The translations under genes were made by a program, and so were the position numbers. A DNA stretch of 64,000 nt from Symplocastrum torsivum CPER-KK1. GTDB taxonomy: Bacteria; Cyanobacteriota; Cyanobacteriia; Cyanobacteriales; Coleofasciculaceae. Positions 28,215 to 36,904 of the stretch are shown in pieces. The stretch is taken from contig JAHHIF010000024.1 in the NCBI GenBank assembly GCA_019358875.1, forward strand, positions 1-64,000. Reading direction: 5' to 3'. The notes beneath the pieces are model-generated. The model ran no database searches and was not told the DNA's origin. It worked only from the letters and a program-made list of their open reading frames with translations. Numbering within the stretch: the first letter of the stretch is position 1; every line of letters starts with the position of its first letter.

Positions 28215-31200
28215 AAACGATTGATGAGTTTTTGTCTGAGCTTCGCTGTCTAGACGTGAAGTTATGGAACGAAGGCGATCGCTTGCGTTATAAAGCTCCC
28301 AAAGAAACACTGACACCCGCCCTGCGGCAAGAGCTAAAAGAGCGCAAAGCAGAAATCCTGGCATTTCTGCACAAGGCTAATGCGGCAACTAGTTCCAATC
28401 TTTCGCCCATATTGCCTGTCCCAAGGGACGGAAACCTCCCCCTCTCCTTTGCTCAAGCTAGACTCTGGTTCCTCGCTCAATTGGAACCAGACAGTCCTGC
28501 CTATAACATTCCTGCTGCCTTTCGCTTAACCGGTCTACTCAACGTGACCGCACTTTCGCAGAGCCTGAATGAAATTGTCCAACGCCATGAAGTCCTCAGA
28601 ACCAGTTTTCCATCTGTGGATGGCCAACCTAAGCAAGTCATCTCCCCAGATACAGCTTTAACACTGCCAGTAATAGACCTGAGGGAACTTCCTCCAGACC
28701 AAGGGCTTTCTGAAGCTCAACTCCTTACCGCCGAGGAGGCTCAACAACCCTTCAACCTATCTACTGGGCCATTGTTTCGCGTCAAACTTCTGCGCTTGGA
28801 AGAAGCGGAACATATGCTGCTCGTGACCATGCACCACATTGTTTACGACGGCTGGTCTTACGATATTTTCTTACGGGAACTGGCAGCGCTCTACGATGCC
28901 TTCTCCAGTGGCAAGCCCTCACCCCTCCCTGAACTGCCCATCCAATATGCTGATTTTGCCCACTGGCAGCGCGAGTGGCTACAGGGTGAAGTCCTAGAGT
29001 CTCAGCGGGACTACTGGAAACAGCAGCTAAATGGCAACCTCCCCATACTACAACTGCTCACTGACTACCCGCGCCCACCAGTTCAGACCTATCAGGGTGG
29101 GTACCAATCTCTGGAATTACCCAAAAACCTAACCAAGGCACTCAAAGCCCTGAGCCAGCAGGAGCGGGTCACTCTGTTCATGACCCTGTTAGCAGCATTC
29201 CAGACATTCCTCTACCGCTATACCGGGCAAGAAGACATGATCGTAGGTACTCCCATCGCCGGTCGCAACCAGATGGAAGCCGAGGGTCTGATTGGATTTT
29301 TTGTTAATACCTTAGCCCTGCGTACCTACCTCACTGGCAACCCAAGTTTCCAAGAACTGCTCGGTCGAGTACGTGAGGTAGCTTTAGGAGCCTATGCCCA
29401 CCAAGACCTACCCTTTGAAAAGCTCGTAGAAGAACTACAGCCCGAACGAGACCGAAGCCGCACGCCGTTGTTCCAAGTGATGTTCGTTCTACAGAACACT
29501 CCAACCTCCGCCTTAGAGTTACCAGGTCTGACCGTCAGCTCTCTGAACATTGACAGCAAAACGGCGAAGTTCGACCTAACCCTATTCATGATAGAGACAG
29601 CACAGGGACTGAGAGCCTCGTTGGAATACAACACCGACCTCTTCAACGCCGCCACCATTACTCGGATGCTGGGGAATTTCCAGACCTTACTGGAAGGTAT
29701 CGTCGCCAACCCTCAACAGCGTCTCTCAGATTTACCACTGCTGACAGCAGCCGAACAACATCAGTTGCTGGTGGAATGGAACAACACCACAAAAGAATAT
29801 CCCCAGGATAAATGTATCCATCAGTTGTTTGAAGCTCAGGTGGAGCAAGCACCCGATGCCGTAGCGGTGGTATTTGAAGGGGAACAGCTAACCTACAGAG
29901 AACTAAATGCAAGAGCGAATCAACTAGCGCACTACCTTCAAGTGCTGGGCGTTGGACCAGAAGTTTTGGTGGGTATCTGCGTGGAGCGCTCCCTAGAGAT
30001 GCTGGTGGGACTGCTTGGCATCCTCAAAGCAGGTGGTGCTTACGTTCCACTCGACCCCGCGTATCCTCTAGAGCGCTTGGCTTTCATGCTAGAAGATGCC
30101 TCTGTGTCCGTACTACTTACCCAGGCGCGGTTAGTCGAGTCTCTTCCTCAACATCAAGTCCCACTCGTTTGTCTGGATGGGGACTGGGAGGTTATTGCCC
30201 AATACAGCGAGGAAAACCCCTTCAGCGGAGCGACACCCAAAAATTTGGCATACGTTATCTACACTTCAGGCTCGACAGGGAAACCAAAAGGGGTTCTGGT
30301 TGAACATCGAGGATTGTTGAATCTCGTCTTCTGGCATCGACGAACTTTTGCTGTGTCGCCAAAAGACCGGGCAACTCAATTAGCTGGGTCTGCATTTGAC
30401 GCCTCAGTCTGGGAGTTGTGGCCTTATCTTAGTGCGGGAGCAAGTATTTACATTGCGAATGAACAGACCCGTGTTCTCCCTCAGCAGCTTCGAGATTGGC
30501 TAATAAAGAATGCAATCACCATCTCTTTTCTGCCAACACCACTGGCAGAGAGTATTCTGTCGTTGGATTGGTCTACTAATGTAGCTTTGCGAACTTTGCT
30601 AACTGGGGGGGACAAACTCCATAACTATCCTTTATCCTCCATTCCTTTTGAGCTGGTAAATAATTACGGACCAACTGAAAACACTGTCGTCACTACTTCC
30701 GGTTTAATTCCTGCTAAACCGCGAACCGATGTGGCTCCTCCGATTGGGCGACCAATTGCTAACACGAAGGTTTATTTGCTAGATGAAAAGTTGCAGCTAA
30801 TACCCATTGGGATCCCTGGTGAACTATACGTCAGTGGTGAGGGTTTAGCCAGAGGCTACCTCAACCGCCCCGATTTGACTGCTCAGAAATTCATCGCTAA
30901 CCCCTTTATCGACAATCCAAGCGTTAGCGGAGCAGCTCCGGAGAAGCTATCGGGGTGCGACAGCGCACTTTGCCTCTACAAAACTGGTGACTTAGCTCGC
31001 TATTTACCAAACGGTGACATTGAGTTCCTCGGTCGCATCGACGAGCAGGTGAAAATTCGCGGCTTCCGTATCGAACTGGGAGAAATTGAAGCGCTGCTGG
31101 TACAACACCCTGACCTGCGGGAGGTGGAGGTGATTGTCCGAGAAGACATTCCTGGCAACAAGTTCCTAGCGGCTTATGTTGTTCCTAAGTTAGAGACATC

Positions 31201-32524
31201 GCCTCCTACTAATAGGGAATTGCGTTCCTTCCTCAAAGCCAAGCTGCCAGATTACATGGTTCCCGGAGCCTTTGTCTTTTTGGAAGCAATGCCTCTAACT
31301 CCCAACGGGAAAATAGACCGCCGCGCCCTACCTATACCAGATAGTGCTCGGAGGGAACAGGAAGATAATTTTGTCGCACCAAGCACCCCTACTGAAGAAA
31401 TCTTAGCGGCTATCTGGGCTGAAGTTTTGGGACGACAACAGGTCGGTATTAACGACAACTTCTTTGAATTGGGGGGGCACTCCATGCTGGCTGCACGCCT
31501 ATTCGCACAAATCGAGAAGAAATTGGGCAGAAATCTCCCTCTAGCTAACCTCTTCCAAGCACCGACTATTAAGGAACTAGTTAGCCTTTTCAACCAACAA
31601 GACTATAGCTCAGAACAGAAGAAATCAACAATGCAGCTTGAGAGCGCAACTAACCTTCTGAATCAGTCGGGATTGTCAGCGCCTTGTTCCTCACTGATAG
31701 TGATTCAACCTAATGGTTCCAAACCGCCTCTATTCTGTATCCATGTCCTTGGCAGAGGTCTCAAATTCTACCGCCCTTTGGCACATCATTTGGGTCTAGA
31801 ACAACCCCTTTATGGACTAGCCGCACAAATTATGGATAGAAAATATGCTCCCCAAAATCGGGTTGAAGACCTAGCCGCTCACTATATTAAAGAATTGCGG
31901 ATTCTCCAGTCCGAGGGACCTTATTTTCTGGCTGGTGTGTCTTTTGGGGGCAGTGTGGCTTTTGAGATGGCTCAGCAGCTAGTCGCGCAAGGTCAAAAGG
32001 TAGCGCTGCTAGCCTTATTCGATACATACGCTTCAGAGGCAGTCAAACAAATATCAAGCGGTGAGCGGTTCTCTGCTCACTGGAATAACTTTTTAAAACT
32101 CGGACCCATCTATGTTTTAAAGAAGGCGAAGGATAACGTGAAGGGAAAAATCCAGAGTTTCAACGATAAGCTCAATCATAGCCTCAACGAGATTGGCTGC
32201 AAGTTTTACCTAGGTATCGGACGACCCTTGCCTGACAATCTTCAAGACTTCACTTTTCAACAGGAAAACAATCAGGCATCAAAAAACTATGTACCGCAAG
32301 TCTACCCTGGTCGAGTAACCCTCTTCCGGTCTAGAGATCAGATTATCGATATAAGCTCTTACCGTGACCCTCAATTGGGCTGGGGGGAACTTGCTACTGG
32401 AGGATTAGAGCGCCATGAGGTTCCTGGTACCCACCTTGGCATGTTACAAGAACCCCATGTACAAGTGTTAGCCGAAAAATTGAAAGCTTACTTAGATAAG
32501 GCTCAGGCAGAAACTCATTTGTGA
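28211..32524 (+). CDS. Nonribosomal peptide synthetase, terminal module with thioesterase
   Basis: Encodes 1437 residues. Order: TubC-type N-terminal docking domain (1-55), C domain with HHIVYDG near 208, A domain (YTSGSTGKPKG near 683), PCP (GGHSML near 1089) and a type I thioesterase (GVSFGG near 1243; His in PGTHLGML near the end). Pocket residues aligned to GrsA read D-A-W-F-L-G-N-V-V, a recognised Leu code. The docking domain and the 4-nt overlap with the preceding gene imply that the two proteins act in sequence: an Asn-like residue, one unknown and Leu, then release. A short in-frame palindromic insert lies near residue 908. No tailoring or transport gene is adjacent. Confidence 0.85.
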   Translation: MKTIDEFLSELRCLDVKLWNEGDRLRYKAPKETLTPALRQELKERKAEILAFLHKANAATSSNLSPILPVPRDGNLPLSFAQARLWFLAQLEPDSPAYNIPAAFRLTGLLNVTALSQSLNEIVQRHEVLRTSFPSVDGQPKQVISPDTALTLPVIDLRELPPDQGLSEAQLLTAEEAQQPFNLSTGPLFRVKLLRLEEAEHMLLVTMHHIVYDGWSYDIFLRELAALYDAFSSGKPSPLPELPIQYADFAHWQREWLQGEVLESQRDYWKQQLNGNLPILQLLTDYPRPPVQTYQGGYQSLELPKNLTKALKALSQQERVTLFMTLLAAFQTFLYRYTGQEDMIVGTPIAGRNQMEAEGLIGFFVNTLALRTYLTGNPSFQELLGRVREVALGAYAHQDLPFEKLVEELQPERDRSRTPLFQVMFVLQNTPTSALELPGLTVSSLNIDSKTAKFDLTLFMIETAQGLRASLEYNTDLFNAATITRMLGNFQTLLEGIVANPQQRLSDLPLLTAAEQHQLLVEWNNTTKEYPQDKCIHQLFEAQVEQAPDAVAVVFEGEQLTYRELNARANQLAHYLQVLGVGPEVLVGICVERSLEMLVGLLGILKAGGAYVPLDPAYPLERLAFMLEDASVSVLLTQARLVESLPQHQVPLVCLDGDWEVIAQYSEENPFSGATPKNLAYVIYTSGSTGKPKGVLVEHRGLLNLVFWHRRTFAVSPKDRATQLAGSAFDASVWELWPYLSAGASIYIANEQTRVLPQQLRDWLIKNAITISFLPTPLAESILSLDWSTNVALRTLLTGGDKLHNYPLSSIPFELVNNYGPTENTVVTTSGLIPAKPRTDVAPPIGRPIANTKVYLLDEKLQLIPIGIPGELYVSGEGLARGYLNRPDLTAQKFIANPFIDNPSVSGAAPEKLSGCDSALCLYKTGDLARYLPNGDIEFLGRIDEQVKIRGFRIELGEIEALLVQHPDLREVEVIVREDIPGNKFLAAYVVPKLETSPPTNRELRSFLKAKLPDYMVPGAFVFLEAMPLTPNGKIDRRALPIPDSARREQEDNFVAPSTPTEEILAAIWAEVLGRQQVGINDNFFELGGHSMLAARLFAQIEKKLGRNLPLANLFQAPTIKELVSLFNQQDYSSEQKKSTMQLESATNLLNQSGLSAPCSSLIVIQPNGSKPPLFCIHVLGRGLKFYRPLAHHLGLEQPLYGLAAQIMDRKYAPQNRVEDLAAHYIKELRILQSEGPYFLAGVSFGGSVAFEMAQQLVAQGQKVALLALFDTYASEAVKQISSGERFSAHWNNFLKLGPIYVLKKAKDNVKGKIQSFNDKLNHSLNEIGCKFYLGIGRPLPDNLQDFTFQQENNQASKNYVPQVYPGRVTLFRSRDQIIDISSYRDPQLGWGELATGGLERHEVPGTHLGMLQEPHVQVLAEKLKAYLDKAQAETHL
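30921..30974. repeat. Short palindromic insert within NRPS adenylation domain
   Basis: The stretch between FIDNP and CLYKTGDL is about 16-18 codons longer than in the two A domains upstream. It contains GCGTTAGCGGAGCAGCTCCG and GGAGCAGCTCC, hairpin-forming sequence like the small dispersed repeats known in filamentous cyanobacteria. It is translated in frame (SVSGAAPEKLSGCDSAL). Confidence 0.6.
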
Positions 32525-32915
32525 TCTGCCGCTATTGAGCTGTCCAAAAATAACTTCGGATTTTAGGGTGTATTTGTCAACCTCTTTCAACCTCCAAAAC
32601 AATTGCCCAAAGCCAAGAAAAAGCATTGACTCACCTAATCAGAGCGCACAGCTCTTTGCGTTGCGCTGCTGTTGATGAAGGGTTAATCGAAACATTAGGA
32701 ACCGGGAAATATGCGAATGTCGCCTAACCGGACAATCCCGACAAGGGAAAACGCTAAAACGCCTACTTGAAAGGACTTTTGCAAGTTTCTTTGGCGCTCA
32801 CCACTGATATTACTCACAGAACTGCCCAGCCAGCGTGCCGATAAAGGCTTATCCGGTGTTCACGGGTCAGGTTTATCGGCTGGGCAATAATTGAGTTGAC
32901 AGGAAAGGGGGTTAT
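32525..32915. other. Intergenic region with bulged hairpin (32823-32886)
   Basis: No start-to-stop gene is supported. A stretch at 32610-32727 reads as protein-like codons without a start (KALTHLIRAHSSLRCAAV). TGCCCAGCC (from 32823) and GGCTGGGCA (to 32886), with GATAAA and TTTATC inside, form a bulged hairpin about 30 bp before the next gene: either a terminator-like end of the NRPS operon or a leader structure. Confidence 0.4.
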
Positions 32916-33647
32916 ATGAAGCTAAATCAGTTGCTCGCTGTATTGCAATCTGTTAAAGCCAATGCCAATAAGGGTAAAACAGAGGTATCTCAACTGTGTC
33001 ACAAGAGTGCATTGTTTCAAGGATTGAGCCGAACCTATCAGCCTAGAGAAGAGGATGGATTCGTCTATCCTCCTGAATCACAGAAACTGACGCTGAAGGC
33101 TGATGACTTGATCGAAAAGTTTGTGCAATCTTGTGCTGAATTTTTAGACCTAGCCGCTACTCAGGACTACGCTAATACAGAGGCTAGAGCCTCTGTGAGC
33201 GTGGAGGGACAGACTATTGTTTCAGATGTCCCTGTCTCCTATCTATTGTTTCTCGAAAAGCAGCTTCAGGATGTGAAGACATTCATTGCGTCGCTACCCG
33301 TACTTTCAATTGACAAAGACTGGCAGCATGACCCCAATCGAGGATGCTACGTCACCAATCCAAAAGAAACTGTGAAAACCAAAAAAATTACTGATTTTGT
33401 TGTTGCCTATGAAGCAACGGAACATCACCCTGCTCAAATTAAAGAAGTTTCCAAAGATGTTGTAGAAGGAACCTGGAGTTTAATTGAGTTCTCAGGCGCA
33501 CTTCCTCAAGATCGGGTGAATCTAATGCTGCGTCGAGTGGATATGTTACAAAAAGCCGTGATTCAAGCTAGAGAAGAAGCCAATGGTAGGGAAGTGCAGC
33601 AGCGACAAGTTGCCAATGCAATATTTAGCTATCTATTTGCCGATTAG
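32916..33647 (+). CDS. DUF7873-like protein of unknown function
   Basis: Encodes 243 residues; GGAAAGGGGG lies just upstream of the ATG. The sequence matches the pattern that I know from DUF7873-type proteins of plasmids and phages: MKLNQLLAV start, TYQPREEDG, PESQKLTLKADDL, VPVSYLLFLEKQL, VAYEATEHHPAQ and an Arg/Glu-rich end (AVIQAREEANGREV). The biochemical role is unknown. It is followed on the same strand by two tRNA-like units and a terminator, so the protein and the RNAs may share a transcript. The family call is from memory. Confidence 0.6.
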   Translation: MKLNQLLAVLQSVKANANKGKTEVSQLCHKSALFQGLSRTYQPREEDGFVYPPESQKLTLKADDLIEKFVQSCAEFLDLAATQDYANTEARASVSVEGQTIVSDVPVSYLLFLEKQLQDVKTFIASLPVLSIDKDWQHDPNRGCYVTNPKETVKTKKITDFVVAYEATEHHPAQIKEVSKDVVEGTWSLIEFSGALPQDRVNLMLRRVDMLQKAVIQAREEANGREVQQRQVANAIFSYLFAD

Positions 33648-33686
33648 ATTACACTGAATTTGGAGTACAAGTTCATTTTTAGCGAG

Positions 33687-33780
33687 TAGGGTATTTGCAG
33701 GTTCAAATCCTGCCCCCCAGTCTATCTGCTAGTTGATTTAGCCATTGATCTGGGGGTAGGCAAATGGTAAAGCCACCCTA
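33687..33780 (+). tRNA. Circularly permuted tRNA-like gene, unit 1
   Basis: The 3' half comes first: anticodon-stem strand TAGGG (33687-33691), variable TATTT, T stem GCAGG/CCTGC around loop TTCAAAT (33697-33713), acceptor strand CCCCCAG (33714-33720), U73. After 28 nt comes the 5' half: acceptor strand CTGGGGG (33750-33756), U8-A9, D arm GGC/GCC with loop AAATGGTAAA (33759-33774), A26, anticodon-stem strand CCCTA (33776-33780). Reordered, the acceptor pairs 7/7, anticodon stem 5/5, T stem 5/5, D stem 3/3; A14, G18G19, A21, A15-U48 and T54T55C56 are present. No canonical partner half lies upstream of the first or downstream of the second part. The anticodon loop cannot be read and a U33 is not evident. 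It may be a decayed gene. Confidence 0.55.
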
Positions 33781-33867
33781 GCGCCTTAAGCTCACAATAA
33801 AGCTCAAGCTATTGCTCCAAGCTGATGACTGAAAACTCGTTCCCTGTATCATTCTCTGTAGAACAAG

Positions 33868-33943
33868 GCTAGCGAGACGCCGGTTCAAATCCTGCCCTCT
33901 CCTTTGAGTGTGGGGAGGTAGTTTAGTGGAAAAACCTCACAGC
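33868..33943 (+). tRNA. Circularly permuted tRNA-like sequence, unit 2 (degenerate)
   Basis: 3' part: GCTAG (33868-33872), T arm GCCGG/CCTGC around TTCAAAT (33879-33895, one mismatch), acceptor strand CCTCTCC (33896-33902), U73. After 8 nt, 5' part: acceptor strand GGGGAGG (33912-33918), U8-A9, D arm GTTTAGTGGAAAAAC (33921-33935) with a perfect 4-bp stem. The acceptor pairs 7/7 including one G-U. G15-C48 fits. The D arm and U73 resemble tRNA-Gly. The anticodon stem is weak (AGC/GCT only). It is most likely a relic or fast-evolving copy of the same arrangement as unit 1. Confidence 0.4.
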
Positions 33944-34002
33944 ATCAGATTGATTCTGCGGAAACTGGAAATCTCTTATACAGGCTCAGCGATCTAAATC
34001 TG

Positions 34003-34034
34003 CCCCGGTATTCAGGATACGAGTGCCGGGGTTT
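34003..34034 (+). terminator. Terminator closing the DUF7873/tRNA-like transcript
   Basis: CCCCGGTATT (34003-34012) pairs with AGTGCCGGGG (34022-34031) over 10 bp with two G-U pairs, then TTTAAAATT. The T-tract is short. It fits an end for a plus-strand transcript through the tRNA-like units. Confidence 0.6.
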
Positions 34035-34162
34035 AAAATTGGGAGCAATCGAGTACTTCCTCCGGCATCGAGTGGCGCTCATTTTACTCTCCGCAAGGAG
34101 GCTTTCGTAATTTATTCCGGTGTAGCGGCAATTAACTAGAGAAACTTGCTCTCAATTACTCA

Positions 34163-35119
34163 TTATTCAGACAACAAATCTTGAAGCTGAGACAGCAATT
34201 TTTCTACCTGCTGCCTGGTCTTAAAACTTTCTAAAGCCTTAGACTTCTTTGATAGTCTGTTAAGTTTCCCCAACTGTTTTCGGAGTTCCTCTGCTTCTGG
34301 CGGTGGCTGGAGCGAGTCAGGCGATTTCAACGCCTTAATCTTCTCTCGAATTTGGTTAAGAGATAGCCCTTGTGTAACCGCCTCTTCCAAGATCTGCTGC
34401 CTCAAGGACTCATCCTTGACTTGAGCAATTGCTCTCCCCTTAGTGTACTCAAGTTGACCAGAGCGCAAGACTTCCAAAACCTCTGATGGCAAATTCAGAA
34501 TTGCCAACCGATTCTTAACGAATGACTCCCAACTCATCCGTCCTAAGCTGGTAAAAACCTCAACCACGGCTGACGAGTCCTCACTACCAATAACGTTATT
34601 GGTAGCCTTCCCCCCCACTTCAAATTCCAGGCGCCGCAGGAGAGAGATAACCTCTTTAACAGTCTTCTCTAGACGGAGCGCCAAAAGTCCTAAGATGCCT
34701 TCTGTCTCTTCTACTGGGTTAAGGTCTTCCCGTTGCAGGTTCTCGACTAGGGCGAATTGTCTAGCTTGGTCGTCTGACATTTCCCGAATCGTGACAGGGA
34801 CTTCAGTTAATCCCATCGTCTCGGCTGCCCTGTACCGCCTCTCTCCGGCTACCAATTCAAAGCACTCACCTGCTAAGGGACGTACCAACAAAGGTTGGAG
34901 GATACCGTCACGTCTGACTGACTCCGCCAACCGCTGCATCTTCTCACGATCAAAGTACTTGCGTGGCTGAGATGGAGAGAGCGAGATTTTGTCGAGGGGG
35001 AGGTTTGTTGCCGCATTAGGAACGTCCTCTTCCAACTGGCTGACAATCCCGACCGACTTGGTATTCCTGAGATTTAGCCGGTCATCATCTGAGCGAGTCG
35101 AGCGCTTACGGGAGGTCAT
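34163..35119 (-). CDS. parB: ParB-family partition protein
   Basis: Encodes 318 residues. ParB/Sulfiredoxin-fold N-terminus with SPSQPRKYFD (about 48-57) and the GERRYRAA motif (about 92-99), then the DNA-binding HTH region with FALVENLQREDLNP. The C-terminus is a charged helix (coiled coil) typical of dimerisation. ParB binds parS sites and stimulates ParA. The ATG overlaps the parA stop by 4 nt. Together with ParA it is a classical partition cassette, additional to the ParM-like system at 18 kb. A parS site was not identified by eye. Confidence 0.9.
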   Translation of the reverse strand: MTSRKRSTRSDDDRLNLRNTKSVGIVSQLEEDVPNAATNLPLDKISLSPSQPRKYFDREKMQRLAESVRRDGILQPLLVRPLAGECFELVAGERRYRAAETMGLTEVPVTIREMSDDQARQFALVENLQREDLNPVEETEGILGLLALRLEKTVKEVISLLRRLEFEVGGKATNNVIGSEDSSAVVEVFTSLGRMSWESFVKNRLAILNLPSEVLEVLRSGQLEYTKGRAIAQVKDESLRQQILEEAVTQGLSLNQIREKIKALKSPDSLQPPPEAEELRKQLGKLNRLSKKSKALESFKTRQQVEKLLSQLQDLLSE

Positions 35120-35877
35120 ACTTCTTCCATTGCCTCCGCTAGCTCGTCAAACAAAGTGAGAATGGGCTGATTCCTACTGCTGCCAGAACACAGGGCTAGA
35201 GGTACTCCTTTCTTTGAAGCGAGTGCCAGAGACGTAGCGGTAGGGAGGGGAGAAAAGACTGGAGCTAGGGGTGATAACTGTTTTTGCATTGCCTCTAGAA
35301 CTTGCCGATCAAGCGAGTTTCTGGAAGCGTACTTAGTAGGCACAAAGCCGGCTATTCGTAGAGATTTGTTCAGCCGAAGTTGAACTTTACTAATTGTTTT
35401 GAGAAGTGAATCCGTCCCTTTAAAAGCCTTGTATTGGGTTTCAATCGGTACTAGGACATGATTCGATGCCACTAAGCTAATCAAGCTTAATAGGCCTAGG
35501 CTGGGGGGACAATCAATCAAAATGAAATCGTATTGCTCTGTGACGAGAGCCAAGACTTCTTTAAGGCGCTCCTCCCTTTTTAAGGCAAGTACCAACTCCT
35601 GCTCACAATCCGCCAAAAGGATATTGGATGGGGCTAAATCCAGACCATCTAAGTCTTTCTCAATGGGCAGTGGCTCTTCCTTCGACAGGGCATCGTACAT
35701 CGTCTTTTTCAGGTCAGGCGGCTCTAACCCCATAAAGGTGGTGAGAGAGGCTTGAGGGTCCATATCAACCAGGAGAACGCTATGCTTTCTGATGGCAAGG
35801 TGGTAGCCAAGATTGTGCGTCACCGTCGATTTGGAGACACCTCCAGCCTGATTGAAGATGGATATGACCTTTGCCAC
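35116..35877 (-). CDS. parA: ParA-family partition ATPase
   Basis: Encodes 253 residues. Deviant Walker A at the N-terminus (NQAGGVSKST, residues 9-18), Walker A' (LLVDMDPQASLT, about 35-46), Walker B (FILIDCPPSLG, about 118-128). The signature lysine of KGGxxK is Ala here, a variant seen in several ParA lineages. There is no N-terminal HTH, so it is a short (type Ib-like or Soj-like) ParA. It is first in the operon with parB. It drives segregation of a low-copy plasmid or element along the nucleoid. Confidence 0.9.
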   Translation of the reverse strand: MAKVISIFNQAGGVSKSTVTHNLGYHLAIRKHSVLLVDMDPQASLTTFMGLEPPDLKKTMYDALSKEEPLPIEKDLDGLDLAPSNILLADCEQELVLALKREERLKEVLALVTEQYDFILIDCPPSLGLLSLISLVASNHVLVPIETQYKAFKGTDSLLKTISKVQLRLNKSLRIAGFVPTKYASRNSLDRQVLEAMQKQLSPLAPVFSPLPTATSLALASKKGVPLALCSGSSRNQPILTLFDELAEAMEEV

Positions 35878-35944
35878 GAACGCCTACTCGGTTTCTGTTC
35901 TTAGCGTAAACAATAGCATTCCCTTTGCTCGGTTTTTCTATCTT

Positions 35945-36904
35945 CTAAAGCTGAGGAATCGACAAATTCTGCACAGCCTTGCGCTTGGTCTCCTCTCCCC
36001 TACGGTCATACTTAGCAGTAGTGAGGGGCGAAGCATGACCCGCAAGTTTCTGCACCGTGACAATATCCACCCCAGCTTCCAGCAAGTCAGAGCAGAACGT
36101 CCGGCGAAAATCATGGGGGGAGAACGACTCCAAACCAGCCATCTCACCCCGCTTCTGGAGTATCCGCCAAATAGCATCAGGATGCATGTGGTCTAGCTGC
36201 AAGCGACCTCCCTTACGGATTCGACAAAACAGCGCACCCGGTTCTCTTCCCCGAACTAATAGCCATCTTTCGACAAACGCGATCGCTGACCTCGGCAGAT
36301 ACACTCTACGGCTTTTGCCCCTCTTACTCTTGCGTACCTCCAACGCGCCTTCTGTGGGATTAAAGTCAGATAGCTCCAGCTTAACCAGTTCCGCCCGACG
36401 TATTCCTGTCCCTCGCAAAATCACGAGGATTGCGGCATCTCTAACATCAATGGCCCTTTGTGAGTCGCAAGTTTTCAAGAGCGCCGCGATTTCTGATTCG
36501 GTGAGGGCACGCCCCTTCGGTTCGCTTTGAGCACTAATGTTGGGCAAATCCACAGCTTTTGTGTAATCTGTTGCCTCCATCAAAGCCAGTCTATAAGCTT
36601 CCAGAAGAACTCGACGCAGGGCAGAAAGCATTTTGTTCGCTGTCACCGGTGCAAATTTTTCCATCAAAGCCACCCGCACTGCGGCAGTATGGTGATAGCG
36701 CAACTTTGACCAATCTAGGGTCAAGGCATCACACTCACCTGACGTTAGCAATTCGGCGATACAGTTAAGGGAGTAACGGATTGTCGCCTGTGACCCCTTC
36801 CCCAACCCCGATAAATAAACGGCTGCTGGATGCAGTATGAGTGGCACGGGTGCAGCAAGCTTCAGGTTATCCGGAGCCTGAGAGTCGGTTCGATGAGGGG
36901 TCAT
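35945..36904 (-). CDS. Tyrosine recombinase (XerC/D-like integrase)
   Basis: Encodes 319 residues with an N-terminal SAM-like domain (GSQATIRYSLNCIAEL...) and a complete catalytic set: Arg in GTGIRRAEL (about 171), Lys in KSKRGKSR, HxxR in SPHDFRRTF (about 266), His in LAGHAS (about 290) and nucleophile Tyr in TTAKYDRRG (about 301). It is convergent in orientation with parAB, 67 bp upstream of parA. Two direct repeats lie just before its start. It probably integrates, excises or dimer-resolves the element that ends here. Confidence 0.85.
   Translation of the reverse strand: MTPHRTDSQAPDNLKLAAPVPLILHPAAVYLSGLGKGSQATIRYSLNCIAELLTSGECDALTLDWSKLRYHHTAAVRVALMEKFAPVTANKMLSALRRVLLEAYRLALMEATDYTKAVDLPNISAQSEPKGRALTESEIAALLKTCDSQRAIDVRDAAILVILRGTGIRRAELVKLELSDFNPTEGALEVRKSKRGKSRRVYLPRSAIAFVERWLLVRGREPGALFCRIRKGGRLQLDHMHPDAIWRILQKRGEMAGLESFSPHDFRRTFCSDLLEAGVDIVTVQKLAGHASPLTTAKYDRRGEETKRKAVQNLSIPQL

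Noticed and set aside
33650..33960. Ordinary tRNA array or tRNA with an intron
   Set aside because: The 5' half at 33750 does not pair with any downstream 3' half (CCTCTCC mismatches at two positions), no 5' half precedes the 3' half at 33697, and the distance between halves is too short for a group I intron.
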